Source: Rickettsia typhi
Lineage (GTDB): Bacteria; Pseudomonadota; Alphaproteobacteria; Rickettsiales; UBA1997
Direction of reading: 5' to 3'
Assembly: GCA_945902255.1 (NCBI GenBank)
Contig: CAMDMO010000019.1
Location: 1-17,779 of the forward strand
DNA length: 17,779 bases
In this document: in pieces, positions 12,921 through 17,779 of the stretch
Numbering within the stretch: the stretch's first letter is position 1
Layout: the number at the start of each line of letters is the position of its first letter
Notes under the pieces: model-generated
The model's input: only the letters and a program-made list of their open reading frames with translations
Told to the model about the DNA's origin: nothing
Databases searched by the model: none
Translations under genes and position numbers: made by a program

Positions 12921-14048
12921 ATGTCAGCTAAAAAGGTAAAAACAATAAAAAAAGCAACAAAAACAATCAAACAAACTAAGGTTAAAAGCCAAGATAAAAA
13001 GGCTGCCAAAAATACATCTAAGGCAAAAACCTCTACATTAAAAGCTAAAAATAAGCCAACAGTTAAGTTAGCTGTAAAAAAACAAGTTGCTAAAAAAGTT
13101 CAACCAACCCCTAAGCTAAAGCAAAAGAACCAAGTAAAATCAAAAAATAAAGTTACGAAACAACAAGTTGCTAAAAAAATTAGCAAAAAAACTGAAGCAA
13201 AAAAAGATTCTAAACCTCAAGTAAAAGAAAAAAGCGCTTTAGCAAAAACTATTTTAGCTAGAGGTAACGCGGCAAAATCTGAAGTTAGAGCAGAGCCTGT
13301 TAAGGCCGTTGAAAAAAAGGAAGTTCAAAAAATTACCGTTAAAAAATCTTCTGATCTTAAAGATAAAAATAGTTTTAAAATTGGAGAATACGCAATATAT
13401 CCATCTCATGGCGTTGGCAAAATAACCGACATTGAGAAAACCGTAATTCTTGGACAAGATTTTAACTGCTATTTAATGTATTTTGAAAAAGAAAAGCTAA
13501 CTATCAAAATTCCAGTTAATAGCGTTGATAAAATTGGCATTAGACATTTAGCCTCTAAATCTCAAATGGATGAAGTATTTACAATTTTACGCAGCGGTGT
13601 AAAGAAATTAAAAGGCATGTGGAGTCGCCGCGCACAAGAATATGAAACAAAAATTAACTCAGGCGATATCATTCTTTTAGCCGAAGTTTTACGCGATTTA
13701 ACTCGTGATATTGAAGATGGCGAAAGATCATATAGCGAAAGAATTATCTACGAAACTGCAGTTCACAGATTAGCTAGTGAATATACAATTGTTTATAATT
13801 GTAGCTTTGAAGAAGCGCGAGATAAAGTTGTTTTAACAGCTAAAGATAAACTTCTATCAGAAAGAAAAGCGGCTCAAAAAGATGAGTTTGATGAGTTTGA
13901 TCTTCACGCCGATAAATCTGAAGAAGATGCAGATGAAGATGAGGAAAGTGAGGAAGAGGACGAAGACGAAGATGAGGATGCGGATGAAGACGATGATTAT
14001 GAAGATGATGAAGATGAAGATAGACCAAAAAAAAGAGCTAAGAGATAA
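12921..14048 (+). CDS. CarD-family transcriptional regulator with charged tails
   Basis: 375 aa. The recognisable CarD domain spans about residues 151-308. FKIGEYAIYPSHGVGKITDI is the RNA-polymerase-interacting Tudor-like part. The segment from KSQMDEVF to SFEEARDKVV is the helical DNA-binding part, with W234 in the GMWSRRAQEYE block at the position of the promoter-wedging tryptophan. CarD proteins bind the RNAP beta subunit and stabilise open promoter complexes, often at rRNA promoters. Added to this core are a 146-residue Lys/Ala/Thr-rich N-tail like histone H1 tails (36 Lys in the first 100 residues), and a C-tail nearly all Asp/Glu at 333-367 that ends in RPKKRAKR. Typical CarD proteins of alphaproteobacteria are about 160-190 aa, so the tails double the length. 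lolD follows after 5 nt. Confidence 0.9.
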   Translation: MSAKKVKTIKKATKTIKQTKVKSQDKKAAKNTSKAKTSTLKAKNKPTVKLAVKKQVAKKVQPTPKLKQKNQVKSKNKVTKQQVAKKISKKTEAKKDSKPQVKEKSALAKTILARGNAAKSEVRAEPVKAVEKKEVQKITVKKSSDLKDKNSFKIGEYAIYPSHGVGKITDIEKTVILGQDFNCYLMYFEKEKLTIKIPVNSVDKIGIRHLASKSQMDEVFTILRSGVKKLKGMWSRRAQEYETKINSGDIILLAEVLRDLTRDIEDGERSYSERIIYETAVHRLASEYTIVYNCSFEEARDKVVLTAKDKLLSERKAAQKDEFDEFDLHADKSEEDADEDEESEEEDEDEDEDADEDDDYEDDEDEDRPKKRAKR

Positions 14049-14053
14049 TTAAA

Positions 14054-14734
14054 ATGACTATCGAAACCGCTTTAAAGCTAATTGATATTAAAAAAGATTT
14101 TTCTCAAATAGGGCAAAAAATTGAAGTAATTAAAGGCGCTAATTTAGAGATTAAAAAAGGTGAATTAGTGGCTTTAATTGGACCTTCCGGATCCGGCAAG
14201 ACAACAATTCTACAAATCGCCGGATTACTTGACAGCCCTAGCTCTGGAAAAGTTTTGATTAATGATATCGATGTTTCTAGTGCTGATGATGTTGCAAGAA
14301 CCGAAATTAGAAAAAACAATATTGGCTTCGTTTATCAATTTCATCATTTATTGCCCGAATTTTCTGCTCTGGAAAATGTCGCCCTACCCCTTTTAATTCA
14401 AGGCAAAAGTAGGGATTTTTCTTTTAGTGAAGCTACAAAAATCTTAACAGAAATTGACTTGAGCGATCGCTTAAATCATAAGCCATCAGAACTTTCTGGA
14501 GGGCAGCAGCAAAGAGTTGCTATAGCTAGAGCTGTGGTAAGCAAACCATCTTTAATTTTAGCTGACGAACCTACTGGAAATTTAGATTCCGAACTATCGG
14601 AAAAAATATTCAACCTCATTCAAAGACTTGTTAAAAGCCACAATATCGGATGTTTAGTGGTAACTCATAATTTAGATTTAGCTAAAAAAGCAAATCGCAC
14701 GGTTTCTATTAAGGATGGGGTTTTAAGTAGCTAA
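14054..14734 (+). CDS. lolD: Lipoprotein-releasing ABC transporter ATPase LolD
   Basis: 226-aa ATP-binding subunit of LolCDE, which extracts mature lipoproteins from the inner membrane and passes them to LolA. Walker A is GPSGSGKTT (43-51), the ABC signature is LSGGQQQR (147-154), and Walker B is LILADEPTGNLD. The segment FVYQFHHLLPEFSALENVALPL between Walker A and the signature is the LolD-type hallmark that contacts the membrane subunits and distinguishes it from other ABC ATPases such as FtsE or MacB. The permease genes lolC/lolE are not adjacent. It follows carD by 5 nt on one transcript. Its clients would include the BamE and other lipoproteins encoded in this window. Confidence 0.92.
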   Translation: MTIETALKLIDIKKDFSQIGQKIEVIKGANLEIKKGELVALIGPSGSGKTTILQIAGLLDSPSSGKVLINDIDVSSADDVARTEIRKNNIGFVYQFHHLLPEFSALENVALPLLIQGKSRDFSFSEATKILTEIDLSDRLNHKPSELSGGQQQRVAIARAVVSKPSLILADEPTGNLDSELSEKIFNLIQRLVKSHNIGCLVVTHNLDLAKKANRTVSIKDGVLSS

Positions 14735-14777
14735 GAACAACGATTCAACAATAAAAACAACTCTCGCATGGTCAAAC

Positions 14778-14882
14778 CTGGGATCCGAAATAGCTATAAG
14801 GATCTACCAGTCAACAAATCAATAAAAAACTAAACTCATTATGAGACCGTCGCAAAATTAGGATTTTTGATGCTTGGCGACG
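14778..14882. repeat. Degenerate inverted repeats downstream of lolD
   Basis: The 212-nt spacer 14735-14946 holds no gene. A bulged hairpin lies at 14778-14810: CTGG+GATCC pairs with GGATC+TA+CCAG around a 13-nt loop. A second short inverted repeat, CGTCGC/GCGACG, lies at 14848-14853 and 14877-14882. Neither is followed by a T-run, so termination is doubtful. They look like decayed copies of intergenic palindromes. The genes on either side (lolD, PEGA lipoprotein) are convergent. Confidence 0.4.
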
Positions 14883-14946
14883 AGAATCAAGAATTATGAT
14901 GCTTCTTATCTGGAATTGGTATTTTACTTCAATTTATCCTAAAATT

Positions 14947-15495
14947 TTAAAACCTGCGCCCAGGAGGAAGTTGCATTTCTGGTCTTTGCATTCTATTGCC
15001 AGCTTCAGTATCTTGTCTGTAATAATAATCAACCATGTCAGATGGATTGCGACCCAGTCCCATCATTGAATTTCCACCAGAGCTTACATTATTATTTCCA
15101 GATATATATGGTATATTTACCGAGTAAGAAGCTTGTTTGAAATCTAGACATCCACCAGACCAGTAAAATGAATACATAGGAATTACAAGCATTGATCCTA
15201 AGGCATCTGCCAAACATCTGCCACCATCACCTTTTTTATTTCTGATTGCCACCCATGATTCAAGCTCTAATTGAGCTGATCCATAGCCTTCTTTAGTTAA
15301 TGTTACGCTGTAGTTTTTAGGTTCAATATTAATTGTAGCTGGGGTTCTTCCATAGTTTCTGCCTTCAATAAAAATATCCGCTCCTTGAGGGTTACTATTA
15401 ATTGAAACATCAACGGTTTTGCTATTCCAAATCCATGCGCAAGAAGAGCTTAGAGATAAAAGAGTTAATAAGAATATTTTATAAGATAATTTCAT
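14947..15495 (-). CDS. PEGA-domain lipoprotein
   Basis: 182 aa from the ATG at 15495. The frame is open to 15591, inside the upstream acyltransferase gene, but the signal peptide fixes the shorter start. Signal: MKLSYKIFLLTLLSLSSSC, with the lipid-modified cysteine at about position 19 after LSSS. The mature N-terminal part is a PEGA domain (VDVSINSNPQGADIFIEGRN, with GRTP, then a strand ending KEGY), a surface-exposed beta-sandwich often found in envelope proteins. It continues with a hydrophobic, Cys-containing stretch (GGRCLADALGSMLVIPMYSF, then WSGGCLDF) and a Gly/Asn/Ser-rich, probably disordered C-tail. It is the last gene after lpxK and the acyltransferase, 13 nt downstream of the latter. 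The function is unknown; a role in outer-membrane or surface organisation is inference. Confidence 0.82.
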   Translation of the reverse strand: MKLSYKIFLLTLLSLSSSCAWIWNSKTVDVSINSNPQGADIFIEGRNYGRTPATINIEPKNYSVTLTKEGYGSAQLELESWVAIRNKKGDGGRCLADALGSMLVIPMYSFYWSGGCLDFKQASYSVNIPYISGNNNVSSGGNSMMGLGRNPSDMVDYYYRQDTEAGNRMQRPEMQLPPGRRF

Positions 15496-15508
15496 GATAT
15501 TTAGTTTT

Positions 15509-16411
15509 TTATTTTTTCCACCTGTTATGAACCCAGAACCATTGTGAAGGATATTGTCTGATCCATTTTTCCAACTTACGATTAATTTCACAAGTTAAAT
15601 TTGTAATATCAGCATTTAAATCTTTAGTTCTCTTAATTGTAAGAGGCTCTTCCACCGAAGCTAAAAATTTAAAACTTTTACCAATTCTAATTGCGCGAGC
15701 CGGAATTACTGGAATATCATATTTTAAAGCAATGCGCGCAATTGAAGTGGTTGTAATAGCATCATCATTAAAAAATTTTATCGGCTCTCCTTCGCTAATC
15801 TTTTGATCAGCCATTATAAGAATAAAACCTTCGGCCTTAATAGTTTCAATAATTTTACGATTTCCATTAGCGCTTTTTGTAATTAGATCGGTTTTGCGAA
15901 TTGAGGCAGTCATTTTTTCAACATAAGGATTGTTAAGTGGGCGATAGACTGTGCTCACCTTCAAACCTTGATTTAAAAAAACTTTTGGCCCTATTTCCCA
16001 ATTTCCAATATGTCCGGAAAAAATAATTCCACCTTTTTTGCTCTCTTTCAACTTTTTGATTATATCAACCGCTTCTTGCGATATATCGAATATTTTACCA
16101 ATTTCTTCATGAGAATATTTTGCAACATGAGGATATTCCCCAACAACTCGCCCTAAATTATCCCACATATCATCAAGAATTTTCTCTTTTTCTTTTTCAG
16201 ATAGTTCTGGCATAGCTTTGCTTAAATTATTATAAGCCAATTTATGCACTGCAATTTTTTTACCAACAAATTGAGCAATCTTTGCCGCAATATTAGAAGC
16301 TCTTTCTTGGCCCATTACATAAAAAATCCATAAACCAAATTTTACAATAACAGCCTCAAGCAAATAGCGAATTTTTTTAAAAACCCGCTTCAAAAAATCA
16401 CTAAAATTCAT
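15509..16411 (-). CDS. lpxL: Lipid A late acyltransferase (LpxL/HtrB family)
   Basis: 300-aa inner-membrane acyltransferase of the lysophospholipid acyltransferase family, which transfers a secondary acyl chain from acyl-ACP to lipid A. The catalytic HX4E motif is H134-IGNW-E139 in FSGHIGNWEIGP. Downstream family blocks are STVYRPLNNPYVEKM, FILIMADQKISEGEPIKFF (the conserved DQ segment) and a C-terminal QWFWVHNRWKK. One hydrophobic N-terminal segment (around VIVKFGLWIFYVMG) should anchor it. Chain length and whether it is the LpxL or LpxM step cannot be told from sequence. Its ATG overlaps the lpxK stop by 11 nt, placing kinase and acyltransferase, consecutive late steps of lipid A synthesis, under shared translation. 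Confidence 0.9.
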   Translation of the reverse strand: MNFSDFLKRVFKKIRYLLEAVIVKFGLWIFYVMGQERASNIAAKIAQFVGKKIAVHKLAYNNLSKAMPELSEKEKEKILDDMWDNLGRVVGEYPHVAKYSHEEIGKIFDISQEAVDIIKKLKESKKGGIIFSGHIGNWEIGPKVFLNQGLKVSTVYRPLNNPYVEKMTASIRKTDLITKSANGNRKIIETIKAEGFILIMADQKISEGEPIKFFNDDAITTTSIARIALKYDIPVIPARAIRIGKSFKFLASVEEPLTIKRTKDLNADITNLTCEINRKLEKWIRQYPSQWFWVHNRWKK

Positions 16412-17402
16412 ATATTTTTCTTAACTCACTTTTGATTAAATCTTTATTTTCAAATTCTAATTCAATATCCAAATAAGGAATTTTTTCTTGGAAATTTTTA
16501 GGGAATTTTATCCAATCTTTTTTTGTGGTGATTAATTGAAGATTTTTTTCTGCAGCAATTTTTACCAAATCCTTTAAATCAGATATCTTGTAAGAATAAT
16601 GATCGGCAAAACTATAAGTATCAAGAACTTCCAAACCTTCTTTTTTAAGTAAAGAAAAAAACTTTTGTGGATATGCTAATCCACAAAATGCCAGTAATTT
16701 TTTCTCCAAAAATTGCTGTAAATTTACTACAGATATTTTGGCTTTTGCAATTTTTTTACCCTCTAGTTTTTTTAACAATTTCTCACTCGCTTCTCCAATT
16801 AAAACAATTAGATCAGCTTTTTTTAAACCCTGTTTTACGCTTTCTCTCATTGGTCCTGCGGGAATTAAAAATTCATTACCAAAACCAATATTTCCATCGA
16901 TAACTAAAATTATAAAATCGCGATAAAGCGAATTATTTTGCATTCCGTCATCTAAAATAATTAATTGAAATTTTTTTATTATTTCAATTTGCTTCGCTCC
17001 AAAAAGACGATTTTGCGCAACAAATGTTGGAGCTGTATCAATCAATAGTAGTGGCTCATCCCCCACTTGGTCAGCCCTCAATCCACCATCTTTCGACAAT
17101 AATAAAAATTTTGATCCATCGCCCATATAACCGCGACTTAAATAAGCAAAAGCAAAATTATTTGCTATTTTTTTTTCTAAAATAATTTCATTTAAAATTT
17201 TTCCCAAAGCAATTGCGGTAGGAGTTTTGCCAGATCCTCCGGCAATAAGGTTTCCAACGCATATTACTTTTTTAGAAATTTTGGTAGTTTTGGTAAAAAA
17301 ATTTACCAAAGAATATCCAATAAAATAAAGTAAACTCAATGGAAGTAGTGCAAAGGAAATTAGATTTCTCTTTCTCCAAAATTCTGGGGTTTTTATTTGC
17401 AT
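16401..17402 (-). CDS. lpxK: Tetraacyldisaccharide 4'-kinase
   Basis: 333-aa inner-membrane kinase that phosphorylates the 4' position of the lipid A disaccharide to make lipid IVA. The N-terminus has the RKRNLISFALLPLSLLYFIG amphipathic/membrane helix, followed by the P-loop GNLIAGGSGKTPTA with K59 and T60. Later blocks are GYMGDGSKFLLL, GDEPLLL, IILDDGMQNNSLYRD (the DDG motif), FLIPAGPMRESV and ITTKKDWIKFP (TKKD near the C-terminus). Length is normal. It starts 3 nt after the xseA stop and overlaps the acyltransferase gene by 11 nt, so it is in the middle of a leftward operon. In other alphaproteobacteria lpxK is often next to waaA (kdtA); here xseA takes that position. Confidence 0.95.
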   Translation of the reverse strand: MQIKTPEFWRKRNLISFALLPLSLLYFIGYSLVNFFTKTTKISKKVICVGNLIAGGSGKTPTAIALGKILNEIILEKKIANNFAFAYLSRGYMGDGSKFLLLSKDGGLRADQVGDEPLLLIDTAPTFVAQNRLFGAKQIEIIKKFQLIILDDGMQNNSLYRDFIILVIDGNIGFGNEFLIPAGPMRESVKQGLKKADLIVLIGEASEKLLKKLEGKKIAKAKISVVNLQQFLEKKLLAFCGLAYPQKFFSLLKKEGLEVLDTYSFADHYSYKISDLKDLVKIAAEKNLQLITTKKDWIKFPKNFQEKIPYLDIELEFENKDLIKSELRKIYEF

Positions 17403-17405
17403 ATT

Positions 17406-17779
17406 TTAGTTGCCTTGATTTCTTTGTGAGCGCACTTCAACACTACCGTCAAACATTTCAACAATAATTTCCTCACTTTCTTTTATTTCTAAAATAGAAG
17501 AAATTAAACTTCCTTCTTTGCTTTTTACTAAAGAAAATCCTCGCTTTAAAATTTCGCGATAATGATTTGCTTTAAGAGATTTTTCTAAATTTTTTAAACT
17601 AATTTCTTTTGCTGTTAAATTACTGTCAACACTCCATTTGACTCGCTTAAACAAAAATTCAATTTTTCGCTTTTCTGAATCTATTTTTTGAAAAATTAAT
17701 TGATTGGAAATTTGCAAAGAGTTTAACTTCTCACTTTTTTTAGCAAAATTATTTTTGATCAAAAAATCAAATTTTTTTG
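17406..17779 (-). CDS. xseA: Exodeoxyribonuclease VII large subunit, 3' part
   Basis: Partial at the window edge: the frame is open to base 17779 with no stop, so the gene continues beyond the window and only the C-terminal ~124 residues are seen. The visible part begins with a Lys/Glu-rich coiled-coil segment (the family's long helical arm) and ends with YREILKRGFSLVKSKEG, then SSILEIKESEEIIVEMFDGSVEV, the conserved C-terminal block of XseA. ExoVII degrades single-stranded DNA to oligonucleotides in the cytosol and works with XseB, which is not in this window. The catalytic and OB-fold parts lie outside. A TTG at 17762 is an internal codon, not the start. lpxK follows after 3 nt. Confidence 0.88.
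   Translation of the reverse strand, partial: KKFDFLIKNNFAKKSEKLNSLQISNQLIFQKIDSEKRKIEFLFKRVKWSVDSNLTAKEISLKNLEKSLKANHYREILKRGFSLVKSKEGSLISSILEIKESEEIIVEMFDGSVEVRSQRNQGN

Noticed and set aside
13840..14028. Histidine/leucine-rich frame opposite the carD acidic tail
   Set aside because: It is the antisense reading of GAT/GAA codons, a compositional artefact.
1..17779. tRNA, rRNA, transposase, prophage or toxin-antitoxin genes
   Set aside because: None was recognised by reading both strands. A tRNA scan and a covariance-model search for small RNAs would be decisive but could not be run.

Overview
The window is AT-rich chromosomal DNA from an alphaproteobacterium, most likely a Rickettsiales-type host-associated lineage. 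The evidence is the strong A/T codon preference, short intergenic gaps, frequent ATGA-type overlaps, a CarD-family regulator, a bamE/rpmF-plsX-fabH neighbourhood, and dispersed palindromic repeats in the spacers. It makes lipid A (lpxC, lpxK and an LpxL-type acyltransferase are present), which argues against Anaplasmataceae-like lineages that have lost LPS. The taxonomic placement is inference from gene content and composition, not from a marker gene.

Layout. 1-301: a repeat region with a large inverted repeat whose 33-bp core is perfect, flanked by degenerate ~20-bp units. 302-2816 (minus): tight operon kbl, then a 48-aa single-pass membrane protein, then a dGTPase-like HD hydrolase; the small gene overlaps both neighbours. 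2979-3306 (plus): a small lysine-rich lipoprotein with two HKCGG repeats and its own strong terminator. 3361-3614: a second copy of the inverted-repeat element and a fragment of another repeat family. 3709-6333 (plus): thiL, an RDD-family membrane protein and lpxC; lpxC has its own near-consensus promoter. 6330-7208 (minus): bamE and an unrecognised putative lipoprotein. 7345-7498: a 154-bp palindrome just ahead of rpmF. 7558-9810 (plus): rpmF-plsX-fabH. 9844-10165: a composite of nested inverted repeats between convergent genes. 10186-12620 (minus): an M23 endopeptidase followed by a GT4 glycosyltransferase. 12921-14734 (plus): a CarD-family protein with a long basic N-tail and acidic C-tail, then lolD. 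14947-17779 (minus): xseA (3' part), lpxK, lpxL-type acyltransferase and a PEGA-domain lipoprotein.

How it fits together. Most genes serve the envelope: lipid A (lpxC, lpxK, lpxL), fatty acid and phospholipid initiation (plsX, fabH), outer-membrane protein and lipoprotein placement (bamE, lolD), peptidoglycan remodelling (M23), surface glycosylation (GT4) and four lipoproteins or putative lipoproteins (2979, 6330, 6774, 14947). The rest is nucleotide or DNA metabolism (dgt, xseA), cofactor and amino-acid metabolism (thiL, kbl), translation (rpmF) and transcription (CarD).

No phage, plasmid, CRISPR, transposase, rRNA or tRNA gene was seen. The genes are mostly housekeeping. The least explained material is the palindromic repeats in the spacers, the charge-polarised CarD protein, the overlapping 48-aa membrane gene and the HKCGG lipoprotein.
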